Below are positions 50,052 through 60,466 of a stretch of 64,000 bases of DNA, piece by piece. Every line of letters begins with the position of its first letter. The first letter of the stretch is position 1. The position numbers were made by a program, and so were the translations under genes. Below the pieces are notes generated by a model. That model was not told the origin of the DNA, made no database searches, and worked only from the letters and a program-made list of their open reading frames with translations. This stretch comes from Streptomyces mirabilis (GTDB taxonomy: Bacteria; Actinomycetota; Actinomycetes; Streptomycetales; Streptomycetaceae). The DNA lies in assembly GCF_039503195.1 (NCBI RefSeq), contig NZ_JBCJKP010000001.1:7068001-7132000 (forward strand). The letters are read 5' to 3'.

Positions 50052-51569
50052 GTGACCACCACGACCGACGAGCTGGTGTCGTACGAGGACGCTCTCGCGA
50101 CGTACGACCCCGTCATGGGCCTCGAAGTCCATGTCGAGCTCGGCACCAAGACCAAGATGTTCTGCGGGTGTTCCACCGAGTTGGGCGCCGCGCCCAACTC
50201 GCAGACCTGCCCGACCTGCCTCGGCATGCCCGGCTCGCTGCCCGTCGTCAACGCGACCGGCGTCGAGTCCGCCATCAAGATCGGTCTCGCGCTGCACTGC
50301 GAGATCGCCGAGTGGTGCCGCTTCGCCCGGAAGAACTACTTCTATCCGGACATGCCGAAGAACTTCCAGACCTCCCAGTACGACGAGCCGATCGCCTTCG
50401 ACGGCTACCTCGACGTACAGCTGGAGGACGGCGAGGTCTTCCGCGTGGAGATCGAGCGCGCCCACATGGAGGAGGACACCGGCAAGTCCACCCACGTGGG
50501 TGGCGCGACCGGCCGTATCCACGGCGCCTCGCACTCCCTGCTCGACTACAACCGCGCGGGCATCCCCCTCATCGAGATCGTCACCAAGCCGATCGAGGGT
50601 GCGGGCGAGCGCGCTCCCGAGGTCGCCAAGGCGTACGTCGCCGAGCTGCGCGAGCTCATCAAGGCGCTCGGCGTCTCCGAGGCACGCATGGAGCAGGGCC
50701 AGATGCGCTGCGACGTGAACCTGTCGCTGCGCCCGCACGGCCGCGAGCAGTTCGGTACGCGCTCCGAGACGAAGAACGTCAACTCGTTGCGCTCCGTGGA
50801 GCGTGCGGCCCGCTTCGAGATCCAGCGGCACGCCGCGGTTCTCAACAGCGGCGGCACGATCATCCAGGAGACCCGCCACTTCCACGAGGACACCGGGTCC
50901 ACGACCTCGGGCCGCGTGAAGGAGGAGGCCGAGGACTACCGGTACTTCCCGGAGCCCGACCTCGTCCCCGTCGCCCCGTCCCGCGAGTGGGTCGAGGAGC
51001 TGCGCGCGGGTCTGCCCGAGCAGCCGCTCGCGCGTCGCAACCGCCTCCGTGAGGAGTGGGGTGTCTCGGCGCACGACATGCAGTCGATCCTGAACGCCGG
51101 TGCCATCGACCCGATCGTCGCCACGATCGAGGCCGGTGCGGACGCCGCGTCCGCCCGTAAGTGGTGGATGGGTGAACTGGCGCGCAGCGCCAACGAGTCG
51201 GGCAAGGCCCTGGAGGACCTGCCCATCACCGCGGCGCAGGTCGCCCGGGTGGCGCAGCTCGTGGCCTCCGGAGATCTGAACGACAAGCTCGCCCGCCAGG
51301 TCATCGAGGGCGTGCTCGCGGGCGACGGAACCCCGGACGAAGTCGTCGACAAGCGCGGTCTGAAGGTCGTCTCGGACGAGGGTGCGCTGACCGCCGCCGT
51401 CGACGAGGCCATCGCCGGCAACCAGGGCGTCGCGGACAAGATCCGCGGCGGCAAGGTGGCCGCGGCCGGCGCCCTGGTCGGCGCGGTCATGAAGGCCACC
51501 CGTGGCCAGGCCGACGCGGCCCGCGTCAAGGAACTCATCCTGGAGAAGCTGGGCGTCAGCGAGGGCTGA
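50052..51569 (+). CDS. gatB: Asp-tRNA(Asn)/Glu-tRNA(Gln) amidotransferase subunit B
   Basis: The 505-residue subunit binds the misacylated tRNA and phosphorylates the acid side chain. It has [10 protein letters not shown], the zinc-type cysteine set ([23 protein letters not shown]), the region [11 protein letters not shown], and the C-terminal YqeY-like domain that contacts tRNA. GTG start with GAGAGGGAAG upstream. Last gene of the gat operon. Confidence 0.98.
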   Translation: MTTTTDELVSYEDALATYDPVMGLEVHVELGTKTKMFCGCSTELGAAPNSQTCPTCLGMPGSLPVVNATGVESAIKIGLALHCEIAEWCRFARKNYFYPDMPKNFQTSQYDEPIAFDGYLDVQLEDGEVFRVEIERAHMEEDTGKSTHVGGATGRIHGASHSLLDYNRAGIPLIEIVTKPIEGAGERAPEVAKAYVAELRELIKALGVSEARMEQGQMRCDVNLSLRPHGREQFGTRSETKNVNSLRSVERAARFEIQRHAAVLNSGGTIIQETRHFHEDTGSTTSGRVKEEAEDYRYFPEPDLVPVAPSREWVEELRAGLPEQPLARRNRLREEWGVSAHDMQSILNAGAIDPIVATIEAGADAASARKWWMGELARSANESGKALEDLPITAAQVARVAQLVASGDLNDKLARQVIEGVLAGDGTPDEVVDKRGLKVVSDEGALTAAVDEAIAGNQGVADKIRGGKVAAAGALVGAVMKATRGQADAARVKELILEKLGVSEG

Positions 51570-51587
51570 GTACCCGTCACGTACCCA

Positions 51588-51624
51588 CCTGGGGGGATGC
51601 ATCGGCTCCGATGCATCCCCCAGG
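51588..51624 (+). terminator. Terminator after gatB
   Basis: Arms of about 14 bases (CCTGGGGGGATGCAT and ATGCATCCCCCAGG, one G bulge) flank CGGCTCCG, 19 bases after the gatB stop. Confidence 0.85.
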
Positions 51625-51738
51625 CGTGCCCGGGCCGCTTGGTGCGACAGAGTTCATCGGATTGTCGTGTGAACTAACTCGCACTCTCCTGAGCAGGCCC
51701 ACGAATGAGATGAACGGTCGCTTCTGGCTGCAAGAGTG

Positions 51739-51754
51739 ATGACGTATTCGTCAT
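51739..51754. promoter_or_regulatory. Palindrome ATGACG-TATT-CGTCAT before the MMPL gene
   Basis: Six-base perfect arms lie 59 bp upstream of the TTG start, in an A+T-rich stretch of the gap. This is a candidate operator; the regulator is unknown. Confidence 0.4.
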
Positions 51755-51812
51755 GCGTTCTTTGCGGGCAACTCCCGGTAAAGATCCATAGATCACTCAG
51801 GGAGCTCGTCCG

Positions 51813-54068
51813 TTGGCAGCCCTTGCACGCTGGTGTGTACGGCACCGCCTCGTCACCGTTCTGCTGTGGCTCCTCGCCCTCGGCGGGGTGAGCGCCGCCG
51901 AGGCCGTCGCGGGCTCCGCGTACTCGAACAACTACGAGGTGCCCGGCACCGAATCGGGCCGCGCCGACCGGCTTCTGCGGCAGGGCTTCCCCGGTCTCGG
52001 CGGCGACAGCGACACCGTCGTCTGGCGCACCGGCCCCGGCACCGTCCGCTCCGCCGCCGTCGAACAGACCATGACCCGCGCCCTCGACGAGATCGCCGCG
52101 CTGCCCGGCGTGGCCTCCGTCGTCAGCCCCTACGAAGGGCAGGGCACGGGCCGGATCAGCGGCGACGGGCGTACGGCGTACGCCACCGTCACCTTCGACG
52201 ACCAGGCCGACAACCTCTCCAGGAGCGAGGCACAGGCCGTCGTCGACGCCGCCAAGGCCGCCGAGACCGACGGGCTCCAGGTGGAGTTGGGCGGCAGCGC
52301 CATCGGGCTCACGGAGTCCTCCGGCGGACACCTCGCCGAGGTCGTCGGCGTGGTCGTGGCCGCCGTGGTGCTCTTCCTCGCCTTCGGCTCGCTCGCCGCC
52401 TCCCTGCTGCCCATCGCCACCGCCCTGGTCGGCGTCGGGACGGCGTACGCCTCGATCGTGCTCCTGGGGCACGCGATGACGGTCGCCGACTTCGCGCCCA
52501 TGCTCGGCATGCTGATCGGCCTCGGCGTCGGCATCGACTACGCGCTGTTCATCGTGACCCGGCACCGGCGCGGGCTGAAACGCGGGCTCGCCGTGGCCGA
52601 GGCGGCCCGCAACGCCGTCGCCACCACCGGCCGTGCGGTCGTCTTCGCGGGCGCCACCGTCTGTATCGCCCTGCTCGGCATGCTCATCCTGCGGCTCAGC
52701 TTCCTGAACGGTGTCGCGATCGCGGCCTCCTTGACCGTGGTCCTCACCGTCGCGGCCTCCGTGACCCTGCTGCCCGCCCTGCTGTCCTTCATCGGCCCGC
52801 GCGCCCTCAGCCGACGTGAGCGGCGCAGGCTGTACGAGCACGGGCCCCAGACGGAACTCCCCACCGGACTCGCCGCCCGCTGGTCGGTGTTCGTGGAGCG
52901 CCACCCCAAGCTGCTCGGCGCGGTCGCCGTGGTCGTCATGGCGCTACTCGCGCTGCCCACGCTCTCGCTCCACCTCGGCACCTCCGACCAGGGCAACAAC
53001 CCCAGGTCGGCGACCACCCGGCAGGCGTACGACCTCCTCGCCAAGGGCTTCGGGCCGGGCGTGAACGGGCCGCTGACCCTGGTCACCCACGTCGGCGGCG
53101 CCGAGGACAGACTCGCCCTCGACAGCCTGGACAGCACGCTCCGGGCGACCGCCGGGGTCGCCTCGGTGACCCCGGCGGCCTACGACACCGGGGGCGACGC
53201 CGCGTACCTCACCCTCGTCCCGGACTCCGCGCCGCAGTCCCAGACGACCAGCGACCTCGTGGACCGGCTGCGCACCGAGGTGCTGCCACGCGTCGAGGCG
53301 GGCAGCGGGCTCGACGTGCGTGTCGGCGGGGTGACGGCGAGCTACGACGACTTCGCCGCCGTCATCGTCGGCAGACTGCCCCTCTTCGTGGGCGTCGTGA
53401 TCGGTCTCGGCTGCGTCCTGCTCCTGCTCGCCTTCCGCTCGCTCGGCATCCCGCTGAAGGCAGCCGTGATGAACATCGCCGCCGTGGCCGCCGCGTTCGG
53501 GGTGGTCGTAGCGATCTTCCAGTGGGGCTGGGGGAGCGAGCTGCTGGGCCTCGGCCGCGCGGGTCCGATCGAGCCCTTCCTTCCCGTGATCATGGTGTCG
53601 GTCCTCTTTGGGCTCTCCATGGACTACCAGGTCTTCCTGGTCAGCCGGATGTACGAGGAGTGGCTGGAAACCGGAGACAACCGGCGTGCCGTCCGGGTCG
53701 GGCTCGCCGAGACCAGCAGGGTGATCAACTCCGCCGCCGTCATCATGATCTCGGTCTTCCTCGCCTTCGTGCTCAGCGGCGACCGCGTCATCGCGATGTT
53801 CGGCATCGCCCTCGCCTCCGCCGTCGCTCTCGACGCCTTCGTCCTGCGCACCCTCCTGGTCCCCGCCCTCATGCATCTGCTCGGCGGCGCCAACTGGTGG
53901 CTGCCCCGCCGGCTCGACCGGTGGCTGCCGCGCGTCAGCGTCGAACCGCCCGAGTGCCGCGCCGCCCATGAGAGGCTGGCCGCCGCGACGGACGCCGAGG
54001 TGGCGGACGTACTGGAGGACGAGCTGGAGAAGGAGCGGCAACGGGATGTACGCGATATCCCTGGGTGA
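51813..54068 (+). CDS. MMPL/RND-family membrane transporter
   Basis: The 751-residue protein has two repeats of a first helix, a large outer loop and five helices, the MMPL plan. Family motifs are GVGIDYALFIVTRHRRG in the first half and GLSMDYQVFLVSRMYEEW in the second. It would export lipids or drugs by proton exchange. The start is TTG, with GGGAG eight bases before it. The end overlaps the acetyltransferase gene by 23 bp. Confidence 0.92.
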   Translation: MAALARWCVRHRLVTVLLWLLALGGVSAAEAVAGSAYSNNYEVPGTESGRADRLLRQGFPGLGGDSDTVVWRTGPGTVRSAAVEQTMTRALDEIAALPGVASVVSPYEGQGTGRISGDGRTAYATVTFDDQADNLSRSEAQAVVDAAKAAETDGLQVELGGSAIGLTESSGGHLAEVVGVVVAAVVLFLAFGSLAASLLPIATALVGVGTAYASIVLLGHAMTVADFAPMLGMLIGLGVGIDYALFIVTRHRRGLKRGLAVAEAARNAVATTGRAVVFAGATVCIALLGMLILRLSFLNGVAIAASLTVVLTVAASVTLLPALLSFIGPRALSRRERRRLYEHGPQTELPTGLAARWSVFVERHPKLLGAVAVVVMALLALPTLSLHLGTSDQGNNPRSATTRQAYDLLAKGFGPGVNGPLTLVTHVGGAEDRLALDSLDSTLRATAGVASVTPAAYDTGGDAAYLTLVPDSAPQSQTTSDLVDRLRTEVLPRVEAGSGLDVRVGGVTASYDDFAAVIVGRLPLFVGVVIGLGCVLLLLAFRSLGIPLKAAVMNIAAVAAAFGVVVAIFQWGWGSELLGLGRAGPIEPFLPVIMVSVLFGLSMDYQVFLVSRMYEEWLETGDNRRAVRVGLAETSRVINSAAVIMISVFLAFVLSGDRVIAMFGIALASAVALDAFVLRTLLVPALMHLLGGANWWLPRRLDRWLPRVSVEPPECRAAHERLAAATDAEVADVLEDELEKERQRDVRDIPG

Positions 54069-54612
54069 CGACGGCGCGGAACTGCGGCCCCTGGAGCCCT
54101 GGCACGCGGAGGAGTTCCTCGCGCACCTGGACCGGGGCAGGGAGTTCATCGGGCAGTACATCCCCTTCGGGTCCAAGGCCACGGACGTGCCCTCCGCGCG
54201 GGAGACACTCCAGCGGTACGCCGACCTGCGCGCCGCCGACACCGGGTCCCTGCACGGCCTGTGGCTGGAGGGGAAACTCGTCGGCGGGGTGCTCTTCCTG
54301 AACTTCGACGCCGAGCACGGCAACTGCGAGGTCGGCTGCTGGCTGGAACCCGCCGGCACCGGACGCGGTCTGGTCACCCGGGCGATGCGGATCCTCATCG
54401 ACTGGGCGGTCGAGGAGCGCGGGATCCATCGGGTGGAGTGGATAGCCGCCTCCGCGAACGTACCGAGTGTGAACGGCGCCCGGCGGCTCGGGATGACCCG
54501 GGACGCGGTGCTGCGGGAGAGCTACCCCCACCGGGGCGTACGCCTCGACATGGAGGTCTGGTCGGTACTCGCGCCCGAGTGGCGGGCGGCACGCGCGCGT
54601 GAGCAACGATGA
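54046..54612 (+). CDS. GNAT-family N-acetyltransferase (RimJ/RimL-like)
   Basis: The 188-residue protein has the RimJ/RimL layout, with LRPLEPWHAEEFLAHLDR near the N-terminus and acetyl-CoA-binding elements GCWLEPAGTGRGLVTRAM and ASANVPSVNGARRLGM. The acceptor is unknown. It begins inside the 3' end of the MMPL gene, so the two are likely co-transcribed. Confidence 0.88.
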   Translation: MYAISLGDDGAELRPLEPWHAEEFLAHLDRGREFIGQYIPFGSKATDVPSARETLQRYADLRAADTGSLHGLWLEGKLVGGVLFLNFDAEHGNCEVGCWLEPAGTGRGLVTRAMRILIDWAVEERGIHRVEWIAASANVPSVNGARRLGMTRDAVLRESYPHRGVRLDMEVWSVLAPEWRAARAREQR

Positions 54613-54676
54613 TCTCGGCCGCCGCTCGCAACGATCATTAAGAGACTTCTCAGACTCCGTCCGTACGGTGCGGGTC

Positions 54677-55282
54677 ATGGGAACCAAGACAGTTGACGAA
54701 GCCGTGGACGCGAACGGCACCGAGGCAAAGAGCGACGAGGAGACCGTGAACGCCACGAAGACCGACGAGGCGCCGGACTCCGAGGTCGAGGAGACCGGCA
54801 ACGCCGAAGCCGAGGACGCCGAGGACCAGGACGACCTCGACGCCGAGGCCCTGGAGGGCGAGGACACCCCCGAGGCCGAGAAGGGCACCCCCGGGGTCGG
54901 CCAGGGCGCCGCCGCCGTCGTCTCCGCGGGCCTTGGCGTCGTGTCCCTCACCGGCAGCTGGGTCGCCACCGTGGCAGCCGCCCGCGAGACCCTCGTCGGT
55001 CAGCTGGGAACCTCCTCGACCGCGAGCGTCGCCAAGCAGGTCAAGGAGGTCTACGGCGACGCGTGGGCGACCACCGCGCTGGTCGGCGGCCTCTTCGCGC
55101 TGGCCGCGTTGATCGTCGGCGTCGTGGTCCTGGTCCGGCCCGCCTTCGGGGCCCCCGGCAAGCCGCAGGCCGCCTGGATCAAGTCGGTCGCCTGGGCCGG
55201 CGTCTCGCTCGGCGTGATCGGCCTGGTCCTCGCCGTCGCCAAGTACTCCGACATCATTCTCGGACTGCCGTCCACCAGCTGA
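54677..55282 (+). CDS. Membrane protein with acidic N-terminal region
   Basis: The 201-residue protein has an N-terminal half rich in Glu, Asp and Thr (about 75 residues, probably disordered), then a Gly/Ala-rich segment and two or three helices (ATTALVGGLFALAALIVGVVVL, SVAWAGVSLGVIGLVLAVA). I chose the ATG at 54677 (MGTKTVDEA); an earlier in-frame ATG at 54599 would overlap the acetyltransferase gene. I do not recognise the function. Confidence 0.7.
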   Translation: MGTKTVDEAVDANGTEAKSDEETVNATKTDEAPDSEVEETGNAEAEDAEDQDDLDAEALEGEDTPEAEKGTPGVGQGAAAVVSAGLGVVSLTGSWVATVAAARETLVGQLGTSSTASVAKQVKEVYGDAWATTALVGGLFALAALIVGVVVLVRPAFGAPGKPQAAWIKSVAWAGVSLGVIGLVLAVAKYSDIILGLPSTS

Positions 55283-55335
55283 GACCACGACTGAATCCCC
55301 GGCCGATTCCCCGGCTGGATCTCCGTACCTCTGAG

Positions 55336-55380
55336 GGGCCTTAGGGCCGCCGTAAGCCACTTACGGCGGCCCTAAGGCCC
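55336..55380. terminator. Very strong palindromic terminator
   Basis: Twenty-base perfect arms (55336-55355 and 55361-55380) with a five-base loop GCCAC lie about 55 bp after the membrane-protein stop. Confidence 0.9.
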
Positions 55381-55492
55381 TTCGCGTGCGCAAGATGCGG
55401 AACTCTCCCGATGTGACGCACCCCCCTGGGAGACGAAGGTTGAGGCATCGCGGAAAGCGATGACGACACCGACTCCTCACGAGGGACACGAC

Positions 55493-55678
55493 ATGTTCGA
55501 GTACGAGCTCCAGCAGATGCGATCCAACGAGCTGATCCGCGAGGCACAGGACCACCGCCGGGCACAGGAAGCCCTCCGTGGCCGTCGCGCCGCCGCGCGC
55601 GAGTCCGGGCAGAACGACCCGGAGGGGCAGGCGCATAGCCCGCGTCCCCGCCGGCACCGGTTCGCCCGCGCCGCATGA
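55493..55678 (+). CDS. Small hypothetical protein (61 aa)
   Basis: It begins MFEYELQQMRSNELIREAQ, a start I recall from short conserved streptomycete proteins, and is very rich in Arg and Ala. GAGGGA sits seven bases before the ATG at 55493; an in-frame ATG at 55460 is less well placed. Function unknown. Confidence 0.6.
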   Translation: MFEYELQQMRSNELIREAQDHRRAQEALRGRRAAARESGQNDPEGQAHSPRPRRHRFARAA

Positions 55679-55823
55679 GCGCGGGGGCGGGGGCGGCCGT
55701 ACGGGGGTCGGCCGCCTCCCGGTGAGCGGTGACCGCCGCGACCCGGCGACGGTCGCCCGTCACACGAAGGGGGCGACGGTCGCCCGCTCGATAACCAGTG
55801 CCGCACTGTCAGACCCCTGTGCG

Positions 55824-58800
55824 ATGCTCGGGCCTGTGGAAACCAGGTCCGTCAGCCCGGTGTTCGTCGGCCGCACCGACGAACTCGGCGTCCTGCACGA
55901 CGCGCTCGCCCGTACGGTCACTGGGGGCACCTCCCAGGCGCTGAGCACGGGGGGAGAGCCGCAGGCGTTGCTGCTCGGCGGTGAGGCCGGGGTCGGGAAG
56001 ACCCGCCTGCTCGAGGAGTTCGCCACCGCGGCCGTCCGCGAGGGCGCCGTCTTCGTGAGCGGCGGCTGTGTGGAGATCGGCGCCGACGGGCTGCCCTTCG
56101 CCCCGTTCTCCACCGCCCTGCGCGCCCTGCGCCGACTGCTCCCCGACGAGCTCGCCGCCGCGGCCGCCGGACAGGAGGACGAGCTGGCCCGGCTGCTGCC
56201 CGAGCTGGGCGAGACCGGCCGCGGCGGCCGACCCGACGAGGAGGGCATGGCCCGCCTCTTCGAACTCACCGCCCGCCTCCTGGAGCGCGTCGCCGCCGAC
56301 CGCACCGTCGTCGTCGCGCTCGAAGACCTGCACTGGGCGGACGCCTCCACCCGCCACCTGCTGGCCTACCTCTTCCGCACCCTGCGCAGCGGCCGCCTCG
56401 TCGTCATCGCCACCTACCGCGCCGACGACATCCACCGCCGCCACCCCCTGCGCCCCCTGCTGGCCGAACTCGACCGCCTCCGCACGGTCCGCCGCATCGA
56501 ACTCGGCCGCTTCAGCCGCGCCGAGGTCGGCCGTCAGATCGCCGGCATCCTCGCCCACGAACCCGACCCCGCCCAGGTCGACGACATCTTCGAACGCTCC
56601 GACGGCAACGCGTTCTTCGTGGAGGAGCTCGCCGTCGCCGCCCACCAGGGCTGCCGCACCGGGCTCACCGACTCCCTGCGCGACCTGCTCCTCGTCCGCG
56701 TCGAAGGCCTCCCCGAGAGCGCCCAGCGCATCGCCCGGATCGTCGCCGAGGGCGGCTCCACCGTCGAGTACCCGCTGCTCGCCGCCGTCGCCCGGCTCGC
56801 CGAGGACGACCTCATCGAGGCGCTGCGCGTCGCCGTCGGCGCCAACATCCTGCACGCCTCACCCGGCGGCGACGGATACCGATTCCGCCACTCCCTGGTC
56901 CGCGAGGCCGTCAGCGACGACCTGCTCCCCGGTGAGCGCTCCCGTTTCAACCGCCGCTACGCCGAAGCCCTGGAGGCCGACCCCACTCTCGTCCCGGCCG
57001 ACGAGCGCGCCACCCGCCTGGCCAGTTACTGGTACCACGCGCACGACGCCGCCAAGGCCCTCCCCGCCGTCCTCGACGCCTCCGTCGAGGCCCGCCGCCG
57101 ACACGCCCACTCCGAGCAACTCAGGCTCCTGGAGCGCGCGATGGAGCTGTGGGAGGCCACCCCCGAAGCCGTACGGGACGAGCTGCGCCCCATCGATTAC
57201 GTGGAGGTCTTCCCCCCTGTGGCTGCGACCCGGCCACCACCCCCCTGCGCTACCTCGACCTGATGGCCGAGGCCGCCGTCGCGGGCCGGCTGTGCGGGGA
57301 GCGCGAGCGCGCCCTGAAGATCACCAAGCGGGCGCTGCGCGTCCTGGAGGACGAGGACGACCCCCTCCGTGCCGCCTGGTTCTGGATCCAGCGCTCCCGC
57401 CTGGTGCAGGCACAGGCCCGCGGGGACGGCTGGACGGAGCTCGCCACCGCCCAGGACCTGGTGCGCGGCCTGCCGCCGTCGGAGGTGCACGCCGAGGTGC
57501 TCTCCATGGTCGCCGCCTGGTGCAGCCTGCACGAACCGGGTCCCGGCGCCCTCTCGGCAGCCGAGCGCGCCGTGGAGTACGCGCGCATGGTGGGCGCCCG
57601 GGACATCGAGCTGAACGCCCGGCTCACGCTCGGCGGCCTGATGGTCGACGCGGGCGACGTGGAGACGGGCATCGCGGAGATGTACGAGGTCAAGGAGCGG
57701 GTGCTCCGGCACGCCCCCTCCATGGTCACGGGGCGCGTCCACATCAACCTGCCCTCCCACCTGGAGTCCGTCGGCCGCTCCCGGGAAGCGGTCACGGTCC
57801 TGCGTGAGGGCATCGAACTCGCCCGTAAATCCGGGCTGTTGGACACCGAGGCCTGGGTGTGGGGCAACCTCTCGGAGTCGCTCTACGCGCTCGGCCGGTG
57901 GGACGAGGCCGTCGAGGCCGCGCGCAACGCGCTGGGTGTCGGGCTCAGCGGCAAACCGTCCGGCAGCGGTGCCATGCGCCTCGCGGACCTCGCGCTCGCC
58001 CGCGGCGACCTCGCCGAAGCGGCACGCCAACTCGCCGCCGCCCGCGCCCACTTCGGCACCCACGACCCCATGCCGCAGCACTCGCTGCCCCTGGTCCGCA
58101 CCGCGATCGGCATCGCCGCCGGAGAGGGCCGCCTCCTCGACGCCCGCGCCGCCCTGGAGGACGCCCTCGACGCGGGCTTCCCACCCGGCACCCAGCGCGA
58201 CGGCTGGCCGCTGCTGCTCGCCGCCGCCACCGCCGAGGCCGACGCCCGCGGACTGCCCGTCGCAGAGGCGGGCCGCGCCGGGATCCTGGAGCGGCTGCGC
58301 ACGGCCGCCAAGTCCCTGGCCACCGGAGCGCCCGTCTGGCTCGCCCACGAACAGTGGGTACGCGCCGAGCTCCGCCGCGCCGAGGGCACGGCCGACCCGC
58401 ACGAGTGGTCCGAGGCGGTCACCGCCTTCGAACCGCTGGAGCGCCCCTACGACCTGGCCCGTGTCCGGCACCGCCTGGCCGAGTCCCTGCTGATCGCGGG
58501 CGCCGACGAGGACGACCGGGCCCGCGCCACGGAGCTTCTGCGGCTGGCCGGGGCGGCGGCCGGCCATCTCGGCGCCCGCCCGCTCGCCGACACCGTCGCG
58601 CTCCTCGCCCAGCGGGCCCGCCTCGCCCTGGGCCGCGCTCCCGAGCCGTCGGCCCCGGCTCCCGCCGACCCGGCCGAGGCCCTCGGCCTCACCAGCCGTG
58701 AGCGCGACGTCCTGCGCCTGGTCGCCGCCGGCCGCAGCAACCGCCAGATCGCCGAGGAACTCTTCATCTCCCCGAAGACCGCCAGCGTCCATGTCTCGAA

Positions 58801-58906
58801 CATCCTGGCCAAGCTGGACGTCTCGGGCCGGGGGGAGGCGGCGGCGCTGGCGCACCGACTGCGGTTGTTCCCCCAGGAGGCCCCCACGGCCCGGGCGGCG
58901 GGCTGA
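55824..58906 (+). pseudogene. Large LuxR-family ATPase regulator (LAL type), frameshifted
   Basis: If one C is added to the run at 57212-57217 the gene reads as a single protein of about 1027 residues. It has an N-terminal AAA ATPase (Walker A GGEAGVGKTRLLEEF, then ALEDLHWAD), a long helical repeat region and a C-terminal LuxR helix-turn-helix (LTSRERDVLRLVAAGRSNRQ). As given, the first frame stops at 57263 after VEVFPPVAATRP. The second continues PCGCDPATTPLRYLDLMAEA to 58906. Codon bias and homology are strong on both sides, so one base was lost, probably a sequencing error. I set the start at the ATG at 55824; a GTG at 55836 is also possible. Confidence 0.85.
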
Positions 58907-58944
58907 GGCATACGCTGGCAGGGACCCGGGCCGAGGGAGGCGCC

Positions 58945-59184
58945 GTGTTCAACATGTTCGAGGAGCTCTTCGCACCAGGCCGCAAGCACACCAACGACGA
59001 ACGCAAGCGGCTCGAACTGAGCCGTGTGGACCTGAACGACGGTGACCCGGGCCGCGGCCCCATAGACCTGACCTCCGGCAAGGTGGTCGTACGGCTGCCC
59101 AAGCGGGAGCGAGACCAGGAGCGGGAGGGCGGGCAGGAGGGGGACACGGGGGAGGAACCCGTGTCGGAGCCGGACGAGTCCTGA
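58945..59184 (+). CDS. Small acidic protein (DUF6191-like)
   Basis: The 79-residue protein starts MFNMFEELFAPGRKHTNDE and ends in an acidic, disordered tail (QEGDTGEEPVSEPDES). The GTG start has GGAGG five bases upstream. The N-terminus matches the DUF6191 type as I recall it; no function is known. Confidence 0.68.
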   Translation: MFNMFEELFAPGRKHTNDERKRLELSRVDLNDGDPGRGPIDLTSGKVVVRLPKRERDQEREGGQEGDTGEEPVSEPDES

Positions 59185-59194
59185 GGCCTGGCGC

Positions 59195-60364
59195 CTACTT
59201 CACCTCCAGCTCCAGAATCCTGTCGTCGCCCTTGCCGGGGCTGCCGCGGCCGTCCGTCTCGCTCGTCACGAGCCAGAGCTTGTCGCCGCCCGCCGGGACC
59301 ACCGTGCGCAGCCGGCCGTACTCGCCCTTCAGGAAGGCCTGCGGGGCGGCGGCGGCCTCCGTGCCCTTCAACGGGATGCGCCACAGCCGTTGGCCGCGCA
59401 GCCCCGCCATCCAGATGGAGCCCTCGGCGTAGGCGATACCGCTCGGCGAGGCCTGGTCCGTGTGCCACTGGGCGACCGGGTTGTGGTACTTCGGGTCGTC
59501 GCTCCTGCCCTCGACCACCGGCCAGCCGTAGTTGTCGCCCGGCTTGATCTGGTTCAGCTCGTCCCAGGTGTCCTGGCCGAACTCGGACGCCCACAGCCGC
59601 TGCTTGTCGTCCCAGGCGAGGCCCTGCACATTGCGATGGCCGTACGAGTAGACCACCGAGTCGTCGAAGGGGTTGCCGGGCGCCGGGTCGCCGTCCGGCG
59701 TCATCCGCAGGATCTTGCCGCCGAGCGCCTTCGTGTCCTGGGCCTGCCCCCGGTCACCCGTCTCGCCCGCCCCCGCGTACAGCATCCGGTCGGGTCCGAA
59801 GGCGATCCGCCCACCGTTGTGGATCATCCCCTTGGGGATGCCCTTGAAGATCGTGTCCGGCGCCCCGAGCTGCTCCCCGGACGGCTTCTTCTCGTCGTAC
59901 AGCATGCGGACGATGCGGTTGTCCGAGGCCGTCGTGAGGTACGCGTAGATCATGTGGTCGGAGGCGTACGTGGGGGAGAGCGCGATGCCGAGGAGGCCGC
60001 CTTCGCCGGCGGGGGCCACGCCGGGCACCTGGCCGAGTTCGGTCTTCTTGCCGGTCTTCTCGTCGACCCGGGTGATCGTCCCCTCGTCCCGCGAGGACAC
60101 CAGCAGGCCGCCCTCCGGCAGCGGCGCCAGGCCCCAGGGCGACTTGAGGTTCTCGGTGACGGTGCGCAGCACCTTCACCGAGCCCTTGGCCGGCGCGGCC
60201 GTCTCGGTGGCCCGCGGGGCTGACGACGCCCCCGTCCCCGTACTACCGCTCGACGACGGGCTCAGGCCGCCGATCGGCGCCCCTCCTCCGCCACCGGAGG
60301 AACAGCCGGCCGTCACCACCAGCGCTGCCGCGGCCAACACGGCCTTCATCACTCGACGTTGCAC
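59195..60364 (-). CDS. PQQ-dependent sugar dehydrogenase-like lipoprotein (GDH/sorbosone family)
   Basis: The 389-residue protein begins VMKAVLAAAALVVTAGC, a lipobox, followed by a Ser/Gly-rich linker and a six-bladed beta-propeller of the soluble glucose dehydrogenase type. Blade signatures include SPWGLAPLPEGGLLVSSR, GGRIAFGPDRMLYAGAGETGDR, YGHRNVQGLAW and GDNYGWPVVEG. It would oxidise sugars outside the cell with PQQ, but cofactor use is not proven. The GTG at 60364 has AAGGGA upstream; an upstream ATG would add residues before the signal. Confidence 0.9.
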   Translation of the reverse strand: MQRRVMKAVLAAAALVVTAGCSSGGGGGAPIGGLSPSSSGSTGTGASSAPRATETAAPAKGSVKVLRTVTENLKSPWGLAPLPEGGLLVSSRDEGTITRVDEKTGKKTELGQVPGVAPAGEGGLLGIALSPTYASDHMIYAYLTTASDNRIVRMLYDEKKPSGEQLGAPDTIFKGIPKGMIHNGGRIAFGPDRMLYAGAGETGDRGQAQDTKALGGKILRMTPDGDPAPGNPFDDSVVYSYGHRNVQGLAWDDKQRLWASEFGQDTWDELNQIKPGDNYGWPVVEGRSDDPKYHNPVAQWHTDQASPSGIAYAEGSIWMAGLRGQRLWRIPLKGTEAAAAPQAFLKGEYGRLRTVVPAGGDKLWLVTSETDGRGSPGKGDDRILELEVK

Positions 60365-60466
60365 GATCAGAGGTCCCTTCGACGCGGCGGTCCTCCTGTT
60401 CATACACCGCGCGAGCCCCAGGGGTTCCCGAACCCGAACACCCGGTCCCTCCGGAGCGGGGCGGCC

